Positions 1 through 7,626 of a stretch of DNA of 34,244 bases are shown here, in pieces; position 1 is the stretch's first letter; every line of letters begins with the position of its first letter. The stretch spans positions 1-34,244 of the forward strand of contig REDI01000023.1 of assembly GCA_007693595.1 (NCBI GenBank). The letters are read 5' to 3'. Made by a program: the position numbers and the translations under genes. The notes under the pieces are model-generated. The model ran no database searches, was not told the DNA's origin, and saw only the letters and a list, made by a program, of their open reading frames with translations. This stretch comes from Deltaproteobacteria bacterium (GTDB taxonomy: Bacteria > Myxococcota_A > UBA796 > GCA-2862545).

Positions 1-220
1 CGGCATCGCTGTCCGCGTCCGTGTCCGTGTCGCTGTCCGCGTCGGCATCGCTGTCCGCGTCCGTGTCCGTGTCGCTGTCCGCGTCGGCATCGCTGTCTGC
101 GTCGCTGTCCGCGTCCGTGTCCGCGTCGGCATCGCTGTCCGCGTCCGTGTCCGTATCCGTGTCGACGTCCGTATCGGTATCGCTGTCCGTGTCAGAGTCG
201 GTGTCGGCATCCGCGTCGCC
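1..220 (-). repeat. Asp-Ser/Thr/Ala coding repeat with an exact 42-bp tandem duplication
   Basis: This stretch encodes alternating Asp and Ser/Thr/Ala. Bases 1-42 and 43-84 are identical, giving an exact 42-bp (14-codon) tandem repeat. A third, diverged unit starts at 85. All units keep the reading frame, as expected for a length-variable, acidic, probably calcium-binding linker. The window begins inside the first exact copy, so the true copy number is unknown. Confidence 0.93.
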
Positions 221-1090
221 GTCCCAAGGATCGACAGGGAACCCGCAATCCGATCCCTCGCCAGGCGCCCCCGGATAAACATCGGGCCGGGTGTCATCAC
301 AGTCCAGTCCGTTCAGGACGAAGTCGGCCGGTTGGTCGCACGCCTGAAGGTGGACCTCGGGGTCGCCGAAGCCATCCCCATCGCTGTCGAGGTACCACAT
401 GGTAAAGCACCACGACTCACAGGCGTATCGGTGGGTGTTTCCGCACTGTCGGTCACTCCACTGCCCGCCACCCAGCGAGAGAAGACCGGAGTTAAGCGTG
501 ACGCAGTCCTCGGACGAGCCCAACAACCCTCCGTTATCCGGCTGACCAAACGCCCAGTTCGTGTAGACGGGCTCCGTCCCATCAAGCCACACGAAGTGCC
601 CTTCGACGTCGAGGTCGTTCAGGCCGATCCACCAGTGGCCCGCCAGCAAGCCCGAGGTCTGATCGTAGATGTAGTCGTTCTCGCTCTCGGTCTCTATCTT
701 GGCCAGTTCACGGCCTTCGACCTCGCACGTAGAGAGCGCTGCGTGCCATGATCGCGAGCTGGTACAGAAGAGGTAGGTCGACTCGCCCCGGTTCGAGACT
801 GGACACGGACAGACCCCGCCGTCGTCCACCCGCCCTGAGCAGTTGTTGTCGACGCCGTCGCAGACCTCGTCGGCGTCGGGGTTGACCAAGGGATCCTCAT
901 CGTCGCAATCGTCCTCGTTTAGGACGTATTCTTCAGGTAGGTCGCAAAGATCACCGCTGATCAAAGACTCGGGGTCTCCATAGCCATCCCCATCGGCATC
1001 GAGCCACATCAACCCCAAGACCTCAGCACCTTCCGAACAATCCAGCGTATCCTCCGCGTGGGCGAACAACGCGAACGTCAACCACCACAT
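1..1090 (-). CDS. Secreted C-type lectin-like protein with MopE-type metal-binding motifs and Asp-rich repeat tail (C-terminus cut by window edge)
   Basis: The frame is open from the ATG at 1090 to the window edge (363 codons, no stop), so the C-terminus is missing. A short signal peptide ([12 protein letters not shown]) is followed by a MopE-like putative metal-binding motif at residues 29-90 ([33 protein letters not shown]). A C-type lectin-like domain follows at about 96-226, with WIGLND, a QPD motif at 183-185, EDCV, WSD at 211-213 and conserved cysteines. A second motif ([14 protein letters not shown]) lies at 234-270, and from residue 291 a tail of Asp-Ser/Thr/Ala repeats runs off the window. 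QPD in lectin domains is classically linked to calcium-dependent galactose-type binding; the ligand here is unknown. AGGAGG lies 4 bases before the ATG. Role inferred: exported, calcium-binding carbohydrate-binding surface protein. Confidence 0.88.
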   Translation of the reverse strand, partial: MWWLTFALFAHAEDTLDCSEGAEVLGLMWLDADGDGYGDPESLISGDLCDLPEEYVLNEDDCDDEDPLVNPDADEVCDGVDNNCSGRVDDGGVCPCPVSNRGESTYLFCTSSRSWHAALSTCEVEGRELAKIETESENDYIYDQTSGLLAGHWWIGLNDLDVEGHFVWLDGTEPVYTNWAFGQPDNGGLLGSSEDCVTLNSGLLSLGGGQWSDRQCGNTHRYACESWCFTMWYLDSDGDGFGDPEVHLQACDQPADFVLNGLDCDDTRPDVYPGAPGEGSDCGFPVDPWDGDADADTDSDTDSDTDTDVDTDTDTDADSDADADTDADSDADSDADADSDTDTDADSDADADSDTDTDADSDA

Positions 1091-1415
1091 GAGGCCTCCT
1101 GTGTGGGAATACATACAGTATGCTCGACGTGAGCGGGCATGACAACGAGGCTCGTCGCTGGATTCGGTGCGCCCTTCTCCCCTCGTCCCAACTCCTGGCC
1201 GAGAGCTACCCTCGGCCGCCCGCTCCCACCCATCCCCCGAGGCCGTCATGTGGCCGACGACCCAAAGGTGAACCCGCCGCGGCGGCACCCCTCCTTCCGG
1301 CGCGTAGCCCCGGCGGCCACGACGAGAGCGGGAGCCACCCTCGGCGGCAGCGGCGGGCGAGAGTCTCGAGTAAGATGACGCCTCGCTGCCCAACGACTCA
1401 TCGCTCGGAACGACG
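1091..1415. other. Intergenic region between divergent lectin and methyltransferase genes
   Basis: About 325 bases. Apart from the candidate promoter for the minus-strand gene I see no supported gene. Short open frames here have Arg/Pro/Ser-rich, low-information translations typical of non-coding GC-rich DNA. A GC-only 12-base palindrome (1274-1285) is present but is not persuasive in this composition. Confidence 0.5.
1117..1145 (-). promoter_or_regulatory. Candidate sigma-70-like promoter of the lectin gene
   Basis: On the minus strand a -35-like TTGTCA (1140-1145) and a -10-like CATACT (1117-1122) are separated by exactly 17 bases. The -10 box lies about 27 bases before the ATG at 1090 and upstream of an AGGAGG ribosome site, which leaves a short leader. 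This is sequence resemblance only. Confidence 0.45.
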
Positions 1416-2030
1416 TTGCTCTCTCCCCATGGTCACCCCTTCCTGGCCTCGGTCCTCGACGTCGCGATGGCACCCATGTCTCGACTAAGGCCGAAGATCG
1501 TCGGTGAGGCCAGAGGACGGGTGCTAGAGGTCGGGGTCGGGACGGGCCTGAACCTCGCCCACTATCGTGAGGGGGTGATCGAGGTGGTGGGCATCGAGCC
1601 CGATCCACACATGCTCGCCCGTGCGCGCGCGCGGCTCGCCTCGGCCTCGGTTCCGGTAGAGTTGGTTCAGGTGGGCGCGGAGGAGCTACCGTTCGAGGCC
1701 AACTCGTTCGATACGGTTCTGCTGACTTGGGTGTTGTGCACGATCCCCGACGTGGACCGTGCGCTGCGAGAGGTCGTGCGGGTGCTCCGGCCCGATGGAC
1801 AGGTGTTGTGGATGGAGCACACCCGATCGCGGTTCTCAGTGCTGGCCGCGGGGCAGGCGGTGCTGAACCCAGCCTGGCGGTGCATGGCGGGGGGCTGCAA
1901 CCTCACGCGCGATCCCGTGGGGCTCATGGTTGAGGCAGGGCTGGTCGTCGAGGAGGTCCGGCCGCGGGGCTCGGAGCTCAGCCCGGTGCCCATCTACCAA
2001 GGCAAGGCCAGGATCGGCGCGGTTCCATGA
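1416..2030 (+). CDS. Class I SAM-dependent methyltransferase
   Basis: 204 residues. The fold is clear: motif [10 protein letters not shown] (36-44), the acidic residue that holds the SAM ribose in GIEPD (E61), a motif IV-like [11 protein letters not shown], and RVLRPDGQV further on. The N-terminal [16 protein letters not shown] resembles the small family annotated as UbiE/PmtA-like methyltransferases, which often carry HPFFARVYD at this place. The start is a TTG at 1416 with GGA a few bases upstream. No ATG exists in this frame before it, and the next ATG (1467) would remove the family N-terminus. The substrate cannot be read from the sequence; phospholipid, quinone or small-molecule methylation are all possible. 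It converges on the next minus-strand gene with a gap of 30 bases. Confidence 0.85.
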   Translation: MLSPHGHPFLASVLDVAMAPMSRLRPKIVGEARGRVLEVGVGTGLNLAHYREGVIEVVGIEPDPHMLARARARLASASVPVELVQVGAEELPFEANSFDTVLLTWVLCTIPDVDRALREVVRVLRPDGQVLWMEHTRSRFSVLAAGQAVLNPAWRCMAGGCNLTRDPVGLMVEAGLVVEEVRPRGSELSPVPIYQGKARIGAVP

Positions 2031-2060
2031 GACGGTCGGCCTTGTGAACGGAGGTCACTC

Positions 2061-3371
2061 CTAATCCCCGACGCTCGCGGGGTCGTAGGCGAAGGTGGTG
2101 CGCCCTCCCTCACGGACCTCGAGGAGATGGCCCGCGACGCGGTAGGGACCGGCCTCGATGGGGAGGACGCCCTCGAACGAGCCCGTCTCGGCCAGGGAGC
2201 GTCGCGCGACCTCGATGGCGTTGATACTGTCCCTCGCGAAAGGCGCTGTCGTGGGCTCGATCGAAGGCCCACCCTCGACACGCCGCTTGAAAAGGCTCCG
2301 CTTGGGGGAGATCACGACATCGCCGAACCGAGCCGTCAGCGCCGCGAGGTCGTCGCCGACGTCCGCTCCGCCCTTCTTCGCGAGCTCGTAACGACGGATG
2401 GCCGCGCCCAGATCTCCGAGGTTGAGCGCCGCCTGGGCGCCAAAGGCGTGATCTTCACCCGAGAGCGGCTCGCCGAGAGCCAACATGGCCCCATAGGCGG
2501 TGTTTGCGCCCCGCCATTCCTCGCGTTGCAAGCGCGCCCTCAGGCGCTCCCGCTGGCTGAGCACTTCGCCACTCACGTCGTTCGGAGAGGACAAGACCTC
2601 CTCGTCGAGGGCTTGCCGCTCGTAGTCTTCGGCCTCGATGAGGGGGGTGTCGGTCTGCTCGACCGCCTCAGCGGGCTCGGCCGCGGAGCCCTTGGCAGAC
2701 TTGGAGCGCCCACCGTAGGTTATCGAGACGCTCTCGCCCTTCTCGAGCGTAAACCGCTCCCCTTTGACCGTGTAGGTCGACCCAACGGGTAAGAGGCCCT
2801 CGAAGGAGCCCTCGGCCTTGAGGGTCGCCCGCGCCCGCTCGAAGGCCTTCCGGTGATCCGGTCGAAAGAAGTTCACGTCGACCTCGAGCTCAGGTCCGCC
2901 TCGCCCAAGAAAGCCCAACGCGCGCTTTCCACGCGAGATCGACACGCGCTCATAGGCCTCCTCGGAGTTCTCGAGGTCAGCGCCAATGTCGGCCCCACCG
3001 GCCGCCGCGAGGCGCAGCCGGGCCTGGTACTGGTCGATGTCGGCACGAACCAAGGACCCTTGGGCTGCCCAGTAGTGCGCATCGCCCTGGATGGGCTCAC
3101 CGAGTGCGAGCATCTCTTGATAATGCCGCTCAACCCCTCCCCAAGCCTTTCGCTGGGCGAGGTTCGACATCCGCTCATGCAGCCGACCCATCTCCGTCGA
3201 GACCGGAGCGCGGGCCGCCGCGTCGAGGGTGGGGGTTTGCTCCCCTGAGTCCATCGAGGCGTCGAGCTCGACGGCGGCAGACGCGTTGCTCGCGGCCGGC
3301 GCAGGGGATGAGGCTTGACCTTGGGCGTCGCTTTTCTTCGACGCGGACTTGCTCTTGCTTACTTTGGACAT
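2061..3371 (-). CDS. Unknown protein built from two copies of a ~160-residue module
   Basis: 436 residues; I do not recognise a family. A Ser/Lys/Ala-rich N-terminus (1-60) without a signal peptide precedes module 1 (about 61-221) and, after an acidic linker, module 2 (about 273-432). MLALGEP occurs at 87-93 and again at 296-302. Each copy continues with a TPR-like helical stretch (AGGADIGADL in one, KGGADVGDDL in the other) and ends in a predicted beta-rich part (EGSFEGLLPV, TGSFEGVLPI, then a Y-x-V hairpin). The modules are clearly similar but diverged, so the duplication is old. No catalytic motif is visible. The start at 3371 has GGAGA upstream. A cytoplasmic scaffold or adaptor is conceivable but unproven. 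Confidence 0.8.
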   Translation of the reverse strand: MSKVSKSKSASKKSDAQGQASSPAPAASNASAAVELDASMDSGEQTPTLDAAARAPVSTEMGRLHERMSNLAQRKAWGGVERHYQEMLALGEPIQGDAHYWAAQGSLVRADIDQYQARLRLAAAGGADIGADLENSEEAYERVSISRGKRALGFLGRGGPELEVDVNFFRPDHRKAFERARATLKAEGSFEGLLPVGSTYTVKGERFTLEKGESVSITYGGRSKSAKGSAAEPAEAVEQTDTPLIEAEDYERQALDEEVLSSPNDVSGEVLSQRERLRARLQREEWRGANTAYGAMLALGEPLSGEDHAFGAQAALNLGDLGAAIRRYELAKKGGADVGDDLAALTARFGDVVISPKRSLFKRRVEGGPSIEPTTAPFARDSINAIEVARRSLAETGSFEGVLPIEAGPYRVAGHLLEVREGGRTTFAYDPASVGD

Positions 3372-3600
3372 GGTGTCTCCGAGGAGAGAGGGACGGTGAC
3401 GGAACGAAAGGTGCCTAGCCCCTAAAGAGTACCACCTCTTCCCATCGAACGCTACAGGCTCGAGAAGGCTGAGACGCCCTCGAACGAAGTGGCCTCACCT
3501 CGCACGAGCGTTCATCGACCGCCGGATCTACGACAGAGCTCCTCGCCGTGGCGGTCGGCCTGGAGCGGGAGACGACCCCGACTCCTCCCCACAATCGACA

Positions 3601-3927
3601 CTACGGCGCCAAGGGGAGCCCAACACACGAGGGCGGGGGTGCCTCTTGGACCTCATCGCAGGGCTGCGTTTCGAGATCGGCAGCACAGGTGGACCATCGA
3701 TCGGCCTGTGAGGCGTCGAGGGCTTCGCCGCAGGTTCCGTCCTCTTCGCAGCAGGCATATACGGCGTTGTCGGCACAGAGCCGCTCATCGGTGAAGGTGA
3801 GGTTGCACGTGAGCGACCGGAGGCAGCCCGCCATCGCGACCTCCTCGCACGCCTCGCCGAGCTCGCTGCCGCCGCCACAACCAGACAGCAGGAGCACCGC
3901 ACAGAGCAGGTCTCGAATGATCTTCAT
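3601..3927 (-). CDS. Small Cys-rich lipoprotein
   Basis: 108 residues. A lipoprotein signal ends in LLLSGC (lipid-bearing Cys17) followed by Gly-Gly-Gly. The mature part has ten further cysteines, including a CC pair, in about 90 residues, enough for five disulfides. This suggests a compact, disulfide-stabilised protein on the periplasmic face or cell surface. No family is recognised; similar Cys-rich lipoproteins are common in myxobacteria-like genomes. GGAGAAACC precedes the ATG. The upstream gene on the same strand, the barrel protein ending at 4036, is 108 bases away, so co-transcription is possible. Confidence 0.75.
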   Translation of the reverse strand: MKIIRDLLCAVLLLSGCGGGSELGEACEEVAMAGCLRSLTCNLTFTDERLCADNAVYACCEEDGTCGEALDASQADRWSTCAADLETQPCDEVQEAPPPSCVGLPLAP

Positions 3928-4035
3928 GGTTTCTCCAGCGAAAGCTGTAACACCACCACCGCCTCGAGGCTGCTCGGTGTCGAGCCGGCGCGAGCGGTGC
4001 GAGCGTCGTCGAGCCGCCGGGTTCCCCTGCGATGT

Positions 4036-6120
4036 TCAGAGATAGCTGAAGCTATAGCCGAGGCTGGCCTCGACCGAAGGACCGAACACCCCGTGCAAGG
4101 GGTAGGTCGCGCGTAGATCGAGCAACACGCGGGCCGAACGGTACTTCTTGTAGAAGGTCGCGCCGGTCAGGTCGAGGGTGTTGCCGATCACCAGCTCGTG
4201 GCTGAGCGGCATCTCCCACATGCCCCGGGTGTAGGTGGCATCCAGGTGTTCATTCAGGTGGATGTGACCCGACGTATACACTTGGGACATCCAGCGCATC
4301 CGGTGGCTGACATGGGGCGAGAAGAGCCCGTGGAAGAACTGCAGCCCCCAGGACATGTCGAGCGAAAAGAAGCTCTGCCTTTGGGTATACGAAGAGAACG
4401 GGGCCAGGTCGTGCAAGTCTTCGCCGCGGCTCGGGAGCGCTCGAACCTCGCCGATCCCATCGGGGAAGACTCCTTGAAGGAGCTGCGGCCGATAGTGTGC
4501 ATAGCCAAAGGAGAAGCGAAAGATGCGCGCTCGGTAGCGAAACTGGAGCGCTGCACCAACCATCGGATCGTCGAGTGGCACCCCCGGGGTCTGAGCCATG
4601 TAGGTCTTCTTGTCGATGTCTCCGGGTGGGCCCGAGGGGTAGGCGTCGGGAAAATACCGCCCTTGGTAGTGGCTGAAGCTCACGCCGTGGTCGAAGCCCC
4701 AGGCCCGCTTGGGTCCGCTCCAAGACGCGAGTCCACGGGGTCCGAAGAGTCCGCGCTCCAACCCGCTCCCTCGCCGCAGGTCTCGCTCGCGCGATGGCAA
4801 GGGCTCGTCGTGGAAGAACGCGGGCAACATCATCACCAGTGGGATCAGCAGGTGCGTGGACACCTGGAGGAGATCGTGGCTGGCGCCCCAGGGCTTGATG
4901 ACCTCTTCCTTTCGTTCGAGGATCCTATCAAGTCGAGACGTATCCTGATCCTCGACGTTGGAGCCGGTGAACAGCATCGGCAACATCGCGCCTGCGGCGC
5001 CGGCAGAGGAGCCCCCCAAGGCGCCGGCCTCGCCATCGGTGACCCCGAAGACGTGATCATCTTCGGCTTGTTCAGCTTGGCTCTGACGCTCCACCCGACG
5101 CGCCTCGGCCTGGAGCTTGCTGCGTCGAATCTCATCCTCGAGTTTGGCCTCCTCCCGCGCCCGGCGCGCCTCACGTCGGAGCTGCTCGGCTTGAGCGAGG
5201 TAGGTCGCGCGGTTGGACGGATCGATCTGCGCGGCCTGCTCAAAGGAAGACACCGCCTCGGCGAGCTCGCCTCGTTCGGCCTTGGATGCGGCGCCTCGAG
5301 TGAGCTCCTGGGCCATGGCTGCTTGAGCTTCGCGGATCGGAGCCTGGTAGGCCTCCCTCCCCTCTGGGTCGAGGCGAGCGGCCTCCCGAAAGGCCTCGAT
5401 GGCTTCGTCGAAGCGTCGCGCTTGCAGGTGTTGCCTCCCTCGGCTCGCGATGGCCTGCGCCTCGCTCTGGGCGCGTCGCGCCTTGAAGACGCGCTCGGCC
5501 TCGGAGACGCCAGAGCCCGAGAGCTGAAGGGAGACCTTGAAGTTACGCAGCTCGACCTCGCGCGACGCGACTCGGATCACCTCCGCGCGGGGCAGTGCGG
5601 CCCCGTGAAAGCTGAAGAACGTGGACCATTTGAGCGGCGCGGAGTCACCCCGGTGGGGTCCGCGCTGAACGCCGTCGAAGGTCTCGTAGAGGGCGAAGCT
5701 GCCCTCCCTGCGCAGCGTGTGGTGGCGAACGCGATGTCCGCCGCTGTAGACGTCGGCGCTTATCTCGGTCAGATCGACTCGGAGGTCTCGCTGGCGCGCC
5801 ACGAGCTCCTCCACCGGCAAGCGCACGCCCTCGTGCTCGAGCCACTGTGGGGCAGGGATGCGAAACCGCCAGGTCAACACCCCGTCGTCCCAAAACCCGG
5901 CGCCGAGCAGTGAAGGATCGTCGGGGTCGGTATAAAGCCCTTCCAGCCTCCACTCGACGACCACCTCGTCTACCCTTGCCGAGAGCCTCCCATCGCGGCT
6001 GGTGATTCGAAACGGACCCGAGACCACCTCGGTTCCGGACTGTGTCCGCTTGCCGGCCAGGGCACCTGGAGGGATGGCAGCAAGGGCCAAGCAGAGCAGA
6101 ACTCTCAGAAATCGCCTCAT
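4036..6120 (-). CDS. Exported TPR protein with C-terminal putative outer-membrane barrel domain
   Basis: 694 residues. The signal peptide (MRRFLRVLLCLALAAIPPGALA) is followed by a beta-rich region (about 25-210) and tetratricopeptide-like repeats at about 220-310 (RRFDEAIEAFREAARLDPEG, then ELAEAVSSFEQAAQIDPSN). A charged Arg/Glu coiled coil follows at about 310-355, then a Gly/Ala linker and a C-terminal part of about 200 residues rich in alternating aromatic strands that ends in SLGYSFSYL, as in many outer-membrane barrel proteins. An envelope role is likely, with the TPR part in the periplasm. I know of no named family with this order. GAGGACACG precedes the ATG. Confidence 0.82.
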   Translation of the reverse strand: MRRFLRVLLCLALAAIPPGALAGKRTQSGTEVVSGPFRITSRDGRLSARVDEVVVEWRLEGLYTDPDDPSLLGAGFWDDGVLTWRFRIPAPQWLEHEGVRLPVEELVARQRDLRVDLTEISADVYSGGHRVRHHTLRREGSFALYETFDGVQRGPHRGDSAPLKWSTFFSFHGAALPRAEVIRVASREVELRNFKVSLQLSGSGVSEAERVFKARRAQSEAQAIASRGRQHLQARRFDEAIEAFREAARLDPEGREAYQAPIREAQAAMAQELTRGAASKAERGELAEAVSSFEQAAQIDPSNRATYLAQAEQLRREARRAREEAKLEDEIRRSKLQAEARRVERQSQAEQAEDDHVFGVTDGEAGALGGSSAGAAGAMLPMLFTGSNVEDQDTSRLDRILERKEEVIKPWGASHDLLQVSTHLLIPLVMMLPAFFHDEPLPSRERDLRRGSGLERGLFGPRGLASWSGPKRAWGFDHGVSFSHYQGRYFPDAYPSGPPGDIDKKTYMAQTPGVPLDDPMVGAALQFRYRARIFRFSFGYAHYRPQLLQGVFPDGIGEVRALPSRGEDLHDLAPFSSYTQRQSFFSLDMSWGLQFFHGLFSPHVSHRMRWMSQVYTSGHIHLNEHLDATYTRGMWEMPLSHELVIGNTLDLTGATFYKKYRSARVLLDLRATYPLHGVFGPSVEASLGYSFSYL

Positions 6121-6178
6121 CGTGTCCTCATGCCAACGGCTACACAGAGGGGCTCATCGAGCAAGTGAGCACCCTTAC

Positions 6179-6184
6179 AGTATA
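6179..6184 (-). promoter_or_regulatory. Candidate -10 box of the TPR/barrel gene
   Basis: Minus-strand TATACT, five of six matches to TATAAT, lies about 60 bases upstream of the ATG at 6120. The position 17 bases upstream has no good -35 box. The octamer TACAGTAT (6176-6183, plus strand) that contains most of it also occurs at 1114-1121 over the -10 region of the lectin gene. Confidence 0.3.
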
Positions 6185-6371
6185 GGGGAAGAGAGACGGC
6201 CCGTCCGCCGGCCAAGCGGGAGCCCCTTCGCCCCGGATGAAAGGGGGCCGTGTCGCGAGACCGATCGCGAAGCGAGGTCCCGCTCATCGACGGCGCCGTC
6301 CAACCGATCTCTTACAAAAGACGCTCCTCGATCCTCTCCTTCGTTAGGGGAACCTCCCAACAGGAGAGACC

Positions 6372-6692
6372 ATGACTCGTACCCTGATCACCACCGCCCT
6401 TCTCGCCGTCCTCGCTGGAACGACGGTCGCCTGCTCTGGAACATCGCGGCTGGAGCAGAACGTCATCGATCGGACCCACGAGATCCGGCAGAAGGTCGAG
6501 GCCGCCAGCGCCTCCCCGGAGCGCGATCGGGCCCTCGCTGCGCTCGACAAGGTGATCGCCAACGCAGGAAAGATCGAGCCTGACCGCGTCGCCGACATCA
6601 CACCACCCGTGATGATGGCGGCCCATGACGGCGAGATAAGCGCTGAGGAAGCCAAAAGCATCGAGGACGCGGTCCAGGGTATCCTGCCCTAG
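6372..6692 (+). CDS. Small putative lipoprotein
   Basis: 106 residues. The lipoprotein signal MTRTLITTALLAVLAGTTVAC puts the lipid-bearing cysteine at 21. The mature domain is short, mostly helical and acidic, with an Ala-rich middle (SPERDRALAALDKVIANAGK) and EISAEEAKSIEDAVQGILP at the end. No known domain is recognised. AGGAGAG lies 5 bases before the ATG, a strong ribosome site. The gene stands alone, divergent from the barrel gene and convergent with menH, and a hairpin starts 10 bases after its stop. Confidence 0.8.
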   Translation: MTRTLITTALLAVLAGTTVACSGTSRLEQNVIDRTHEIRQKVEAASASPERDRALAALDKVIANAGKIEPDRVADITPPVMMAAHDGEISAEEAKSIEDAVQGILP

Positions 6693-6702
6693 CAGTCTGG
6701 AT

Positions 6703-6719
6703 CGCGACGTCCCGTCGCG
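6703..6719. terminator. GC-rich hairpin after the small lipoprotein gene
   Basis: Inverted repeat CGCGACG / CGTCGCG with loop TCC, starting 10 bases after the stop at 6692 and before the convergent menH end. There is no T-run, so intrinsic termination is uncertain. Confidence 0.4.
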
Positions 6720-6804
6720 CCGCGTGTCCAAGGCGCGTAGGCCTGCTGGTCCCGCCGCACGTCGGCCGGGCCAGGATCGGAGCCGAGCGCTAGCCGAGGA
6801 GGTC

Positions 6805-7626
6805 TCACCTCCCTTCAAAGAAGCTCTCCAGCCGACGCGCCACCTCGGCGGGGCGCTCGAGGTGCACGCTGTGCCCGGCACCTTCGATCACATCCAACCT
6901 GCCTTGGGGACTACGAGACGCGGCTCGCTCTAGGATGCGCACGTAGCGCCGATCCCTTGAGCCCGCGACGTAGAGCACGGGCAGACGCAGGGCCTCGAGG
7001 TGAGGCCAGAGATCGGGCTGCCGGCCTGGGCTCATCGCCGCGATGAGGGTGGCCATCGCCTCGGGGTCGGCCTGAGCGCGCCGATCTCGCTGGGCAGAGA
7101 AGCCGGGGCGGTCGCGCAGATCGGCGAAGAGCTCCATGCGGTACCAGTCGGTGAGAAAGGCGGGCAAGCCATGCGCGCGGATCTGCTCGGCGCGGGCTTG
7201 GTCGAGGGCCACGCGGTGGCGGCGCTCCTGGGGCACCGAGAGGCCAGGTGAAGCGGAGAGCAGCGTGAGCGAGCGCCACGATCGCCGCCCGAAGAGGGCC
7301 GACCACAGCGCGATCCTCCCCCCCATGGAGTAGCCCACCAGGTGCGCCGCTTCGAGGGGCTCGAGCGCTTCGTCCACCGCCCGCGCCATCCGAGCGAGCC
7401 CCGGCCCCTCCGCTTCTTCCCAGGCCCGCTGGTCCAGGGGGGCGCGCCCATGCCCTGGCAGGTCGACGCACAGGCACCGCCCTCGCACGTCGATCGGAGC
7501 GAAGTCCTCAGCGTCGCCAAACAGCCCATGGAGGAAGACGATGGGGCTGCCCTCGCCGCGCGCGTGGACCACCGCCTTCACCGCGGAAGGCCGCGGAAGG
7601 CCCCGGTTGGGCTCAGTCGAGATCAC
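6805..7626 (-). CDS. menH: MenH-like alpha/beta hydrolase (SHCHC synthase family)
   Basis: 273 residues from a GTG start at 7626, which overlaps the stop of the upstream gene as GTGA. An extended frame to 7716 exists, but it overlaps the coding end of that gene and adds only Arg-rich sequence. Features: FLHGLFGDAEDF (oxyanion side), DLPGHG, the nucleophile motif GYSMG (Ser100), Asp225 in AGSRDRRY and His252 in GHSVHLERP. GYSMGGR and MSPGRQPDLW match the MenH signature, an enzyme that eliminates pyruvate to give SHCHC in menaquinone synthesis. No other men gene is in the window, so it could be a related hydrolase working with the coupled carbamoyltransferase. The fold is certain and the reaction is moderately supported. 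Confidence 0.78.
   Translation of the reverse strand: MISTEPNRGLPRPSAVKAVVHARGEGSPIVFLHGLFGDAEDFAPIDVRGRCLCVDLPGHGRAPLDQRAWEEAEGPGLARMARAVDEALEPLEAAHLVGYSMGGRIALWSALFGRRSWRSLTLLSASPGLSVPQERRHRVALDQARAEQIRAHGLPAFLTDWYRMELFADLRDRPGFSAQRDRRAQADPEAMATLIAAMSPGRQPDLWPHLEALRLPVLYVAGSRDRRYVRILERAASRSPQGRLDVIEGAGHSVHLERPAEVARRLESFFEGR

Noticed and set aside
1-220. Possible CRISPR array or other non-coding tandem repeat
   Set aside because: There are no unique spacers between repeats, and the units keep one reading frame as an Asp-Ser/Thr/Ala linker.
1274-1285. 12-bp palindrome CCGCCGCGGCGG
   Set aside because: Pure GC palindromes are expected by chance in this composition, and it is not placed against a promoter.
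4198-5913. Long plus-strand open frame (571 codons) opposite the TPR/barrel gene
   Set aside because: It is antisense to a gene with a signal peptide and recognisable repeats. The translation has no domain and reflects GC-rich codon use on the other strand.
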